Source of the DNA: Stomorhina lunata
Lineage: Eukaryota; Arthropoda; Insecta; Diptera; Rhiniidae
Direction of reading: 5' to 3'
Length of the DNA stretch: 64,000 nucleotides
Assembly (NCBI GenBank): GCA_933228675.1
Contig: OW121744.1
Location: 117,947,600 to 118,011,599, forward strand
In this document: piece after piece, positions 51,712 through 61,736 of the stretch
Numbering within the stretch: position 1 is the stretch's first letter
Layout: each line of letters opens with the position of its first letter
Translations under genes and position numbers: made by a program
The notes under the pieces: model-generated
The model's input: the letters and a program-made list of their open reading frames with translations, nothing else
What the model was told of the DNA's origin: nothing
Database searches by the model: none

Positions 51712-52029
51712 CTGGGGCCAAATTACCGCATTCGATGTCGATCGAAAACTCTGACTTTTAAGCAAATATTGTATACTTTAGGGATGTTCAAAGTTACTTC
51801 GATGCAAAAAGTTTATTGAAATTTGGTATTCATTTTGATTCGTTTTTAAAAACATATAGTCTAATTAAAACTCTTTTACTATAGTTCATCTTTTGGTAAA
51901 TAACTTCAAGAAAATATAGTAAGCTGTGCATCTTTTAAATAATTTTGATTATGCTTAAAGTATGCTATACAAATATTTTGAAAATATCTAAGATTTCGAT
52001 CGATATTGAATGCGGTAATTTGGCCCCTG
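51712..52029. mobile_element. MITE, family A copy 3, with 34-bp terminal inverted repeats
   Basis: The inner termini 51714-51747 and 51994-52027 are inverted repeats of 34 bp with two mismatches, starting GGGGCCAAATTACCGCATTC. The element is about 318 bp, nearly the same as copy 1 at 13271-13589. No open frame. I could not define a target-site duplication. A partial further copy with ATATTGATCG and GTAGCATACTTTTGGGATG follows directly (52030-52200). Confidence 0.85.
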
Positions 52030-52200
52030 GTCTCAGTTCTAACGATTTGTTTAAGAAACAATATTCAATATTGATCGTCAATATAGTATTTTTAGTGAAT
52101 ATTGTGTAGCATACTTTTGGGATGTTTAAAATTTTGTTCAGTTGCCTTACTTAACTGTATAGTTTTAATTTAAGTCTTTAATTTTGTGAAAGTATGTAAC
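52030..52200. mobile_element. Partial family A MITE copy adjoining copy 3
   Basis: CAATATTGATCG, GTGAATATTGTGTAGCATAC and TTTTGGGATGTTTAAA follow the order of the left half of copy 3. The right half is not recognisable. Confidence 0.5.
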
Positions 52201-52778
52201 TTCCATCACTTTTTTATTATTATTAGTTTTCTGATTTTCTCAATGATTTCAAATTCATTACATTTTTCTATAAAGATTTGGTAAAAATTATAGTAAAAAT
52301 GTAAATAAAAAGTTGATGGTAAAAATGTAAATAAAAAGTTGTGGTGTAGAACACTCTAAACTCAGGTCATTGTAAATTATTTAATATCTCCAGAAAGTAT
52401 GCCGTTGAATATCAAACGAAACTAATTTGAAAGAAATTTAAGCAAAATATTGCACATATGTTTAGGAGAATTAAATAAGTAAAAGTGTTAAAAAGTTATT
52501 TTAATGTATTTTGTTTTTGTAGAGTCCTAGATGACTTCTTTACTCTTTTACTAGGCTGGATTATGAATACCTTATTGTTGTTGTATTTATATAACAAATT
52601 TCAGCAAAACTAAAAAATACCCTTCACAGCTGATCGATATTAAAACAATAGTATGGTAATACGCATGTTACATCTAACAATAAGATAGTTATCTTCCTTT
52701 AAGAATACAAGGGCAATAAGTGTTTGGATAATTGCTTTTCAAATTTACCACTAGTCTCTAAAAACTTCTGAGTGCGCA

Positions 52779-53813
52779 ATGTCCAAACATTATCTAGACA
52801 AACTCTACAACTGGATAATAAAAATAATATATTTTTACTCCCTAATATTGGGTATTGCACCGGGTAAATTTGATTTTCGAAAACATACCTTCAAAATAAC
52901 CAAATCATATTGCATCTACAGTCTGTTCATACAACTATGTTTCCTTTTAATTACTCCTCAAACAACGGCATTTGCTAAGTCTGATAATTATTTGGCCAAT
53001 AAACCTATGCTAAAATGGACTTCAAGAATGGGTAGAATTTCACGATTTTTAACTATAGTAATCATAGGGTCAGTGATATGGCGGAGACGACAGAGTTTGA
53101 TGAAACTTTGGAACACTTATTTACAATTTGAAAAAAGATATCGCAAATTCATCAAAAATTTCAGCTTTATTATAAAAAAAGATTTCCAGGAAGAAGAAAA
53201 ACGTTTGAAAAAATTATTGCTATACAAATTTTTCTCAATACACCTGCATGCCATCACCATTAACATTTTATATATAGAAATATTGCAAAACCCCAGTCAT
53301 CGTTACTATATAATGATTGCTGTAAACATGCTGCAAGGTCTTTATCTTTTAACAGCAAATTTGCAATTTTCTTTGATTTTATGTCAATTGAATAAATATT
53401 TTTCATATATCAATCAATCCTTAATATCTCTACAAGGAAATACAAATATTCCTATTAAGGACTTAGTTAAATATTATTTAATATTTTACAAAATGCATTG
53501 GGAATGCCTGAAAATGACTCGTTTAGTTTTGGAAGTCAGTACCTCAATAACATGTTTCATGATTGTCAAAATTTTTGCCACCAATTTGATAATGTTGTAT
53601 TATTCGGTTTTGGCGTTTACAGGAAATTTACCTTCAAATAATTTGGGTTACTTTTTGGGCATTGTGTGTATTTTAAACTTTTATTGGGATGTACTTTTGA
53701 TAATAACAGTTTTTGAACAGACTTTGGCTTCTGCCAATCACACGGGGAGTATTATACATGGAACATGGTTTGGTTTTTTGCAGGGAAAGGATGGAAAAGC
53801 TTTGGTTAAAGTG
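52779..53813 (+). CDS. Gustatory-receptor-like exon, unit 3
   Basis: Open exon of 345 codons ending at GTG|GTAAGT (53813/53814), phase 0. Start context AGTGCGCAATGTCC, as in unit 2. Landmarks: SLILGIAPGKFDF, NKPMLKWTS, IHLHAITINILYIEI, LQGLYLLTANLQF, YFSYINQSLISLQ, KYYLIFYKMHWECLK, MIVKIFATNLIMLYY, FYWDVLLI, LASANHTGSIIHGTWF. A few residues are lost near the end compared with unit 1 (GKDGKALVKV in place of the acidic stretch). No internal stop or frameshift. Past the donor the frame adds 11 residues and stops. No last exon follows; the next 2 kb is mostly simple repeat. Confidence 0.9.
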
Positions 53814-54009
53814 GTAAGTTTGAAAAGTTACAGCAACAACAGTTATTAAAGAAATGGTTTAAAACAAGATTGGCCATTATTTGCGTGGCAGGGGAATAAC
53901 AACAATTTATATTAAATAAGAAAACTTTTTCTTCACTCGTTCTCAAAAAAAAAAGAAAACACAAATAAAAATATGCCTACTAAACCAACAATAACAATAC
54001 ATAATAAAT

Positions 54010-55330
54010 TTTATATAGAAAATTTTTTTATCAAAATTTGTGTATAGAAAATTTTTTTATCAAAAATTTTTTTATCAAAAATTTTTTTATCAAAAATTTT
54101 TTCATCAAAAATTCTTTAATCAAAAATTTTTGTAGAAAATTTTTTTTTATCAGAAATTTTTCAATAGAAAATTTTTTGATAAAAAAATTTTCTATACAAA
54201 AGACAAATAACACTCAAATGGTGCCTGTGCAAATTGTGAAGCCTTCTTTGAAAAGAGGAAAGGGAGATGAAAAGTGGTGAAAGGGAGAGATAAAACTTCT
54301 CATGCTTTGTATTCTGTAGCCAATTTTATTTCTTTTACATCGACGGCATCTGATAGGCGTAGCTTATCTTTCTAGGGTTAATGTATTTAAGTATATTCCT
54401 GAAGTAGGCCTGAAACATTTTTCTCAAGAAAATTTTTTTATTAAAATTATTCTATAGAACATTTTTTTTGATTTTATTGAACATTTGTTAGAAATTTTTT
54501 TATAGAAAATTTTTTTAATTAAAAATTTTTCTATAGAAAATTTTTTTATCAAAAATTTTTTTATAAAAAATTTTTCTATGGTCAATTTTTTAATCAAAAA
54601 TTTTTCATAAACATTTTTTTTATCAAAAATTTTTCTATGGTAAATTTTTTTATAGAAAATTTTTTTATCAAAAATTTTTCTATAGAAAATTTTTTTTATC
54701 AAAAATTTTTCAATAGAAAATTTATTATCAAAACTTTTTATAAAAAATTTTCTATGGTAAATTTTATTATCAAAAATTTTTTTAAAAACATTTTTTTTCA
54801 GAAATTTTTCAAAAAATCCTTTGATAAAAAATTTGCTATACAAAAATTTTCTATAGAAAAAATTTTTTTTCATTTTTTTTTTTTGTAGAAAAATATTTCT
54901 ATTAGAATTTTTTGTAGAAACATTTTTTTTATCAAAAATTTTTTTATTAAAAATGTTTCTATAGAAAATTTTTTTATTAAAAATGTTTCTATAGAAAATT
55001 TTTTTATTAAAAATTTTTGTATAGAAAATTTTTTTGTTAAAAAATTGTCTATAGAACATTTTCTTGAAAATTTTTTTATCAAAAAATTTTCTAGGGAAAA
55101 TTTTTTTTATCAAAAATTTTTAGAAATTTTTTTTACAGAAAAAAATGTTATCGAAAGTTTTTCTTTAGAAAAAAATTTTAATCGAAAATTTTTCTATAGA
55201 AAATGTTTCGATAGAAAAATATTTTTATCGAAAATTTTCCAAGTAAAATATTTTTATTGAAAAGTTTTCTATAAAAAATGATTTTTATCGAAATTTTTTC
55301 ATCAAAAATTTTATCTATAATAAAGTGTGT
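54010..55330. repeat. AT-rich tandem array of about 30-bp units (TTTTCTATAGAAAA and TTTATCAAAAA)
   Basis: The units alternate CTATAGAAAATTTTTTT with ATCAAAAATTTTT, period about 30 bp but often with a 15-bp sub-period. They are interrupted at about 54190-54420 and diverge at both ends. The CTATAG half-unit is shared with the arrays at 23.5, 40.5, 47.5 and 60 kb. Confidence 0.85.
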
Positions 55331-55349
55331 GTATCGAAAATATTTTGAG

Positions 55350-55640
55350 ATTAAATTTCTTTGTTCTCTTGAACCTTGTATTTTATTGCTTTAAATTAGA
55401 TTTTGATTTTGTTTCTTGTATACTTTCTTTTTGTATTTTTTTTTATATTAAACGGCACCAACTGACCTTTTAACATCCAAATTCCAACTGAATGCTTTCG
55501 ATACTCATGTTCACGAGTTTCACTAATGATCGTGATATTTGCTAAAATTGCAAAAGGTCTTCGGCTACTGGTGGTATGGGCTGCCTACGCCTGCTAATAA
55601 CTAGTTAGAGCAAACGAATTGTTCACTCTTGACTGACTTA
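55350..55640. mobile_element. Dispersed repeat, left member of an inverted pair around units 4 and 5
   Basis: Blocks TTTGATTTTGTTTCTTG, GGCACCAACTGACCTTTT, AATGATCGTGATATTT and CTTCGGCTACTGGTGGTATG recur in reverse complement at 58980-59225. It is non-coding. The block GGGCTGCCTACGCCTG also occurs near 5455. Confidence 0.7.
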
Positions 55641-55921
55641 AAATACCTTATGGCAAAACATGGTCATGGAGTGGTTATTTATGGTTATATTTGATATTCT
55701 CTTATACTCGTTGACTTCAAAACAAAATTCATTGTGAATGGTATTAAAGACAAAAACTAACTTCCGATTACTATTTTAAACTAAATAAAATGTCACTGCA
55801 ATTGATGATTCATTTATGACAATTATTGTAGATAAATGTGATAATATTGCATTATGGCAGAAATACTTTTGAATAAAAAGAAATTTATTATTTTAGTTTA
55901 TTTCACAACTCTTAAAGGGCA

Positions 55922-56974
55922 ATGTCGCAAAATTTTGTAAACAAAGTTCGGAATATAATTATCAAAATAATTTATTTTTATTCCCTAATGTTGGGAATAG
56001 TACCGGGAATATATGATAAACAAAATCAATGTTTTAAAATAAACAAATCGTATCGTATTTATAGTGTCTTTATAAAATTTACTTTTCTTATGATAACTCC
56101 TTTAACATCGCCAATTGTACAGCAAAAACAAAATAACTATATGGTCGATAAACCAATTCTGCAATGGGCTTTTGTGGCTACTAGAATAATACGATTCTCT
56201 ACAATTGTTATCATTAGCTCTGTTATTTGGCGAATGGTGCAAAAATTTATGATTTTATGGGAAACTCATACAAGATTTAGGTCAAAATATCTAAAATTTC
56301 AAAAACATTTTCGGATTATTTTTAAGAATAATTTTAATGACGAAATGAAGAATTTGAAATATTGTTTGATTTATAAATTTGTATCCACCCATCTTCATGC
56401 CTTGAGCATTAGCATTTTGTATATAAAAATACAGGATAATCCCAGCAGGCGTTATTATCTAATGGTGGCTCTGAACATATTGCAAGGTCTATATCTTTCA
56501 ACGACAATGTTGCAGTTTACTTTGGCCTTAGGTCAAATGAGTCTATATTTTACCTACATTAATCAATCTTTGCTTTCATTGCAAAGTTCTAATAATATTC
56601 CTATTAAAAATTTACTGAGATATTATTTGATATTTTTTAAAATGCATTTCGAGTGCTTGGAGATGACAAGACAAATTTTGGAAATCAATATAAATGTTTC
56701 ATTCATAATGATTGCAAAACTTTTTGCCTTTAATATTTTACTTTTGTATTATGTCGTCCTGTTATTTATGGGAAATTTACCTACGAACACTATAAGTAAT
56801 TTTGTCGGTATCGTGTGTATAGTTACCTTTTACTGGGATGCATTATTGATAACTGAAGTTATTGAAAATACCTTAGCTTCGGCTATTAATACAGGAAATA
56901 TTATTAAAGGAACATGGTTTGAATTTAATCGACAAGAGGAGGAAAAAGTAAATTTTCAGAAATTAATGATAGTG
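55922..56974 (+). CDS. Gustatory-receptor-like exon, unit 4
   Basis: Open exon of 351 codons ending at GTG|GTAAGT (56974/56975), phase 0; start in GGGCAATGTCGC. Landmarks: SLMLGIVPGIYDK, DKPILQWAFVATRI, STHLHALSISILYIKI, LQGLYLSTTMLQF, YFTYINQSLLSLQ, RYYLIFFKMHFECLE, IAKLFAFNILLLYYVVLL, FYWDALLITEVIENTLASA and NIIKGTWFEF. It departs most at the conserved TTN before the fifth/sixth helices (AFN here). Unlike its neighbours, the frame stays open for 35 codons past the donor and encodes a hydrophobic stretch (GTVFILILIIFSSML). That could be chance, or an intron-retention form with its own last helix. No standard last exon in the 490-bp spacer. Confidence 0.9.
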
Positions 56975-57466
56975 GTAAGTGTCAAAATTATGTTTAATGT
57001 TTTTAAAAAAAGTTTAGGGACAGTTTTTATTCTTATCTTGATAATATTTAGTTCTATGTTATCTAGTTTATCTGAAAGGTAATATTTGTTTATTTAATAT
57101 CTTAATCCCTCCAATTTATGCCTATAGGCAATATTTAGCAAATTTATTCAAGTTTTTCAAAACTAAGACCCTAGCATTTTTTTTTTAGCTAAGACACAAA
57201 CCCTTCATATGTTTAAAATGAAAATAAATAAAGGTTTTGTTGTTAAAGTTTGTTGATTTTATCCAACAATAAACATAAAATACCTCCGTTTAGTTGTTAT
57301 TATTAATTTATAATCAAACAATACCACCATTAAAGAGTTATTTAATTTAATTAAAAGATCGTAATCGTTTTCGATAATAGTTATAATTATTACTACTTCT
57401 CTCTAATTAAAATTTTTTAATATTAAACCAAAAGGCAAGTAGTAAGCGAATAGTCTTCAGAGTGAA
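56975..57466 (+). other. Spacer between receptor units 4 and 5
   Basis: AT-rich, no last exon, no repeat recognised. The ATG-proximal part resembles the leader of the other units (AGTAAGCGAATAGTCTTCAG). Confidence 0.6.
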
Positions 57467-58513
57467 ATGTCAAATTATATTTTAAACAAACTTTACAAAA
57501 GTATCGTTAAACTTATTTATTTGTACTCCCTAGTTTTAGGCCTAATACCCGGTCCACTGGATAAAAACAATACAAAATTTAAAATCACCAAATTCTATCT
57601 CATCTATAGTGGCCTTGTACAATTCATATTTTTATCAGTTACCCCTTTGACATCGCCATTTATACAACAAAATAATAATCATATCGTTAATAAACCAATT
57701 TTGCAATGGTCCTATATGGTGGGTAAATTAACTCGTATTATAACAATTGTAATCATTATCGCTGGAACCTGGCGATCAAGGCAAAAATTATCTTTTCTTT
57801 GGGATCGTTATTATCATTTTCTATGTAAATTTCAAGATTTTCAACAAGATTTTGGCTTAATAATCAAAGATAATTTTGAGTATAAGAAAAATTATTTGAA
57901 AAAAATATTGATATATAAATTTATATCTACACATCTGAATTCTTTTACCATTACTTGGATGTATATTGAAATGCAAAAAGATGCTAGCCGGCGTTACTAT
58001 ATAATGGTTGCCGTAAATACATTGCAGGGACTATATCAACATACAGTCAATTTACAACTTATGTTGATTTTACATCAACTCACCCATTACTTTTCCTATA
58101 TAAATCAAGCCTTGTTATGCCTGCAAAGCTCTAAAAATATACCCATTAAGGATTTACTCAAATATCATCTCAAATTATATAAAATGCATTACGTATGCTT
58201 GAAAATGACTGGTACATTTTGGAAAATTTATAAAACTATAGCCTTTTCTAGTTTTGTCAAAATTTTCACCACCAATGTCATTCTTTTGTATTATGCAGTT
58301 TTAGTGAATTTGGGTAGTTTACCTTCTCACAGTAGAGGTAATTTTATGGGTTCCATGAGTATAGTCTGTTTCTATTGGGATGCATTTTTGGTAACTGCAA
58401 TCTTTGAGCAGACATTGGCCTCTGCTAATCTTACGGGGAGTATAATAAAAGGAACTTTGTTCGAATTTAAAGCTGAAGAGGATGCATGGACTTTTAGCAA
58501 TTTAATGAAAGTG
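57467..58513 (+). CDS. Gustatory-receptor-like exon, unit 5
   Basis: Open exon of 349 codons ending at GTG|GTAAGT (58513/58514), phase 0; start in AGAGTGAAATGTC. Landmarks: SLVLGLIPGPLDK, NKPILQWSYMVGKLTRI, STHLNSFTITWMYIEM, LQGLYQHTVNLQL, YFSYINQALLCLQ, KYHLKLYKMHYVCLK, FTTNVILLYYAVLV, FYWDAFLV, LASANLTGSIIKGTLFEF. It is closest to unit 6 by shared words (SFIQQ-type loop, IITIVII, AGTW). GTLFEF replaces GTWFEF. No internal stop. The end of the exon with its donor is copied at 58885-58962. No last exon downstream within the 3.2-kb spacer. Confidence 0.9.
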
Positions 58514-58884
58514 GTAAGTGTAGAAGACGAATTTATGTTAATTTCTACTTAAGACTACTAAAAAGATTATAACTATTTATAGTTAGTTAGTTAGGTACTT
58601 GTTCTTTATTGATTCTTTTTTCAATTTTTGATTTTTACAAACTCGGAATAAAAGGTAATATACAATTTTTTGAGAATAAAAAGAACTTACGACTATGACA
58701 TAATGTCGTCAGTCGGTAGAATTACAAAATATTCTGATTGATATACAAAAGTACGTTTAGCTTTCATTTATCTTAGTAATTAAATTCTCTGATAACATCT
58801 TTTCTATATTTTATTGCATCTATTATGTAACGAAATAAGTCATTGAAGCTGAAGTTTACATTATTTAATATAATGATATAATTT

Positions 58885-58962
58885 AATGAAAGTGGTAAGT
58901 GTGGAAGACGAATTTATGTTTATTTCTACTTAAGACTACTAAAAAGATTATGACTATTTATA
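58885..58962 (+). pseudogene. Duplicated end of receptor unit 5 with its splice donor
   Basis: About 78 bp, from AATTTAATGAAAGTGGTAAG to the downstream ATTATGACTATTTAT, repeats 58502-58580 with about four changes. It holds only the last few codons, the donor and the start of the intron, so it is not a functional exon. It is a local segmental copy about 385 bp to the right. Confidence 0.85.
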
Positions 58963-58979
58963 TAAAATAGTGACAGTTC

Positions 58980-59225
58980 TTGAAACTAGTGTAAGACTTT
59001 GTGATATAATCATGACCAGGTAGCTCATACCACCAGAAGCCGAAGATATTTTGTAATTTTCGTAAATATCACGATCATTAATGAAACTCAGTTGGGATTT
59101 TAATGTTAGAAAAGTCGGTTGGTTCCGCTTTGTTGAAGAAAATACAAAAACAAAATATTCAAGAAACAAAATCAAGAAAACATTTTTAGCAACAATATAT
59201 GCAATTCGAGCGAACAAAGAAACAT
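58980..59225. mobile_element. Dispersed repeat, right member of the inverted pair
   Basis: Reverse complement of much of 55350-55640. ATACCACCAGAAGCCGAAGA, AAATATCACGATCATTA and AAACAAAATCAAGAAAAC are the matching blocks. The reverse-strand open frame over it is chance. Confidence 0.7.
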
Positions 59226-59406
59226 TGTGGCCATGACACTATTATTTTTGTAAACATTATTTGAAATAAATTTAATTGAATTGGGAATAGTTTTCGAAAC
59301 AAAAATAAATTCTAATATTAAACAATATTATATTTTTTAGATTTTTATCGAGAATTTTCGCAGAATAATATTTTTATTCTGCGAAAATTTTCGATAACAA
59401 TTTAAA

Positions 59407-59653
59407 GGCACAAGGCCAATACACGGACGGTCGTAGTATTGCCAGTACATAAAATGTGCGTTTGTTTACAAAAATATTCATATACAAATATATTTGAGTA
59501 GGATATAATTAAATCTGGCAGCAGTGAAAAAATCCGCCGCGCGGAAAAGTAGAACAAAGTTCTACTTTTTTCCATTGCCGCTTCAAATTTGACAAATCAA
59601 AAAACAGCTGATTGCCGTCCGCAGCCACTTGCCGCGTGCATTAGCCCCCTACC
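59407..59653. mobile_element. MITE of about 247 bp with GC-richer body
   Basis: The left end GGCACAAGGCCAATACACGG and the reverse complement of the right end (GGTAGGGGGCTAATGCACGC) agree at most positions. The body includes CCGCCGCGCGG and a perfect 11-bp stem (59545-59555 with 59559-59569, loop AAA). It is clearly GC-richer than its surroundings. TTAA occurs at both edges (59402-59405 and 59654-59657), which may be a target duplication, but AT-rich flanks make this weak. Confidence 0.6.
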
Positions 59654-61030
59654 TTAAAATATTTTTCTATAGAAAAATTTTCTCAAATATATTTATTTGT
59701 AAAAAATTTCGATATAACTATTTTTTTATAGAAAAATCTTCGATAAAAATATTTTCCTATAGAAAAGTTTTTTAATAAAATATATTTCTACAGAAAAATT
59801 TTTGATAAAAAAATCCTATAGAAACATTTTTTATTAAGAATTTTTTAGAAAATTTTTTTAAAAAAAATTTTCGATAGAAAAATATTTTGTCAAAATATAA
59901 TATTTTTAAAACTTTATCGAAAATTTTTCTTTAGAAAAATATAATTTTTAATAAAAAATATTTTTAATAAAAAAAACTTTCCATATAGAAAAAATTTTAA
60001 AACTTTATCGAAAATTTTTCTTTAGAAAAATATAATTTTTAATAAAAAAACTTTCCATATAGAAAAAATTTTTGGTAAAAAAATTTTCCATAGAAAAATT
60101 TTTGATAAAATTTTCAGTATGGAAAATTTTTTGATAAAAAAAACTTTCTATAGAAAAATTTTTGATAGAAAAATTTTCTATGGAAAAATTTTTTATGGAA
60201 AAATTTTCTATAGAAAAATTTTTGATAGAAAAATTTTCTATAGAAAAATTTTTGATAAAAAAATTTTCTATAGAAAAATTTTTGATAAAAAATTTTTTAT
60301 AGAAACATTTTTGATAGAAAAATTTTTAATAGAAAAATTTTTGAGAGAAAAATTTTCTATAGAAAAATTTTTGATAGAAAAATTTTCTATAGAAAAGTTT
60401 TTGATAGAAAAATTTTTAATAGAAACATTTTTGATAGAAAAATTTTTAATAGAAAAATTTTTGATAGAAAAATTTTCTATAGAAAAATTTTTGATAGAAA
60501 AATTTTTGATAGAAAAATTTTTGATAGAAACATTTTCTATAGAAAATTTTTTGATAGAAAAATTTTCTATAGAAAACTTTTTGATAGAAAAATTTTCTAT
60601 AGAAAAATTTTCTGTAGAAAAATTTTTGATAGAAAAATTTTCTATAGAAAATTTTTTGATAGAAAAATTTTCTATAGAAAAATTTTTGATAGAAAAATTT
60701 TCTATAGAAAAATTTTCTATAGAAAAATTTTTGATAGAAAAAATTTCTATAGAAAAATTTTTGATAGAAACATTTTCTATAGAAAAATTTTTGATAGAAA
60801 AATTTTTGATAGAAAAATTTTTGATAGAAAAATTTTCTATAGAAAAATTTTTGATAGAAAAATTTTCTATAGAAAAATTTTTGATAGAAAATTTTTCTAT
60901 AGAAAAATTTTTGATAGAAAAATTTTCTATAGAAAAATTTTTGATAGAAAATTTTTCTATAGAAAAATTTTTGATAGAAAAATTTTCTATAGAAAAATTT
61001 TTGTTAGAAAAATTTTCAATAGGAAAAGTG
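59650..61030. repeat. 30-bp array of TTTTCTATAGAAAAA and TTTTTGATAGAAAAA half-units
   Basis: From about 60110 on, 15-bp half-units TTTTCTATAGAAAAA and TTTTTGATAGAAAAA alternate with high regularity for over 900 bp; before that the array is degenerate. Because 30 is a multiple of three, one frame stays open for 305 codons as a Phe-Leu-Ile-Glu-Lys/Phe-Ser-Ile-Glu-Lys decapeptide repeat. That is a property of the array, not evidence of a gene. Confidence 0.93.
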
Positions 61031-61736
61031 TTTTAAAAATAAGTAAGTGAAAAAAAAGTTCTAAAAACAAGTAAACAAACATTTCTGTAATGGACCCATA
61101 TGCAGTAATCGCCATGAAAGGGTTATTTTTTTTTTGTCAAGTAAAATTGTTTAGTTTAATAAAATATTTGTGACAAAAATCAATCAGGGGTTAAATTGTT
61201 TCCATTAGCTTTTATATGTAATTGTTATTTATTTACATAATCATAGCGACAATTAATAAAATAAAAGAAATAAGATACCAATCGCTTAAAATACATATGA
61301 GCATTTCCTTCGGATGGTCAACCAAGATGGAAAAACAAAATGTTGATAATCTTCATGTTTTATTGCTTATAATTATAAAAAAATACATTTTTTTAGAATA
61401 TAATATGGTTTTGTAATCATATCTCAACTGTTTTACTTGAGAAAATTGAAACGGAAACTGGAAAACTTTAAATTTTTTAAGAATTTTTAATTGTAACTTT
61501 ACAGGCTAAAAAAACGTTTTAAACTTCATGAAATTTACTTTTTACACTAAACAGGCTACCAAGAAAATGCCAAAAAAGTTTTGTTTTCTATATTTGTTGT
61601 ACATTAAAAGTGTACAAACGTACTTTCGGAACCCCAGGAAATGCCCATATGTATATGTATTATTATTTGAATGAATTAAAGTTATAGCTATAAACCCTTA
61701 ATTGTTAGTGTGTGAATAACTTTATTTAAGTGAGCA

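Larger units (their letters stand above)
51592..52778 (+). other. Spacer between receptor units 2 and 3
   Basis: Contains the best-preserved family A MITE (51712-52029), a second partial copy (about 52030-52200) and a two-copy tandem of a 28-bp word near 52290-52345. I found no receptor last exon. Confidence 0.7.
53814..55921 (+). other. Spacer between receptor units 3 and 4
   Basis: Mostly the AT-rich tandem array 54010-55330, split near 54190-54420 by about 230 bp of ordinary sequence, and then a dispersed-repeat segment (55350-55640). The overlapping Lys/Phe/Ile-rich open frames on both strands are products of the array. Confidence 0.7.
58514..61736 (+). other. Spacer between receptor units 5 and 6
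   Basis: Contains a copied exon end (58885-58962), the right member of an inverted repeat pair (58980-59225), a MITE (59407-59653) and a 1.4-kb AT-rich array (59650-61030). Positions 61031-61736 are AT-rich with no exon. Possible core promoter words before unit 6: TATAAAC at 61690 and TTAGTGTG at 61705. Confidence 0.7.

Noticed and set aside
54424..55113. 229-codon reverse-strand open frame rich in Lys, Phe and Ile
   Set aside because: Product of the AT-rich tandem array; overlapping open frames in the opposite direction have the same composition.
60119..61036. 305-codon open frame of FLIEKFSIEK decapeptide repeats
   Set aside because: The 30-bp array is a multiple of three, so the frame stays open by construction. 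It begins inside the array, has no unique flanking sequence, and similar Lys/Phe/Ile frames occur on both strands of the array at 54-55 kb.
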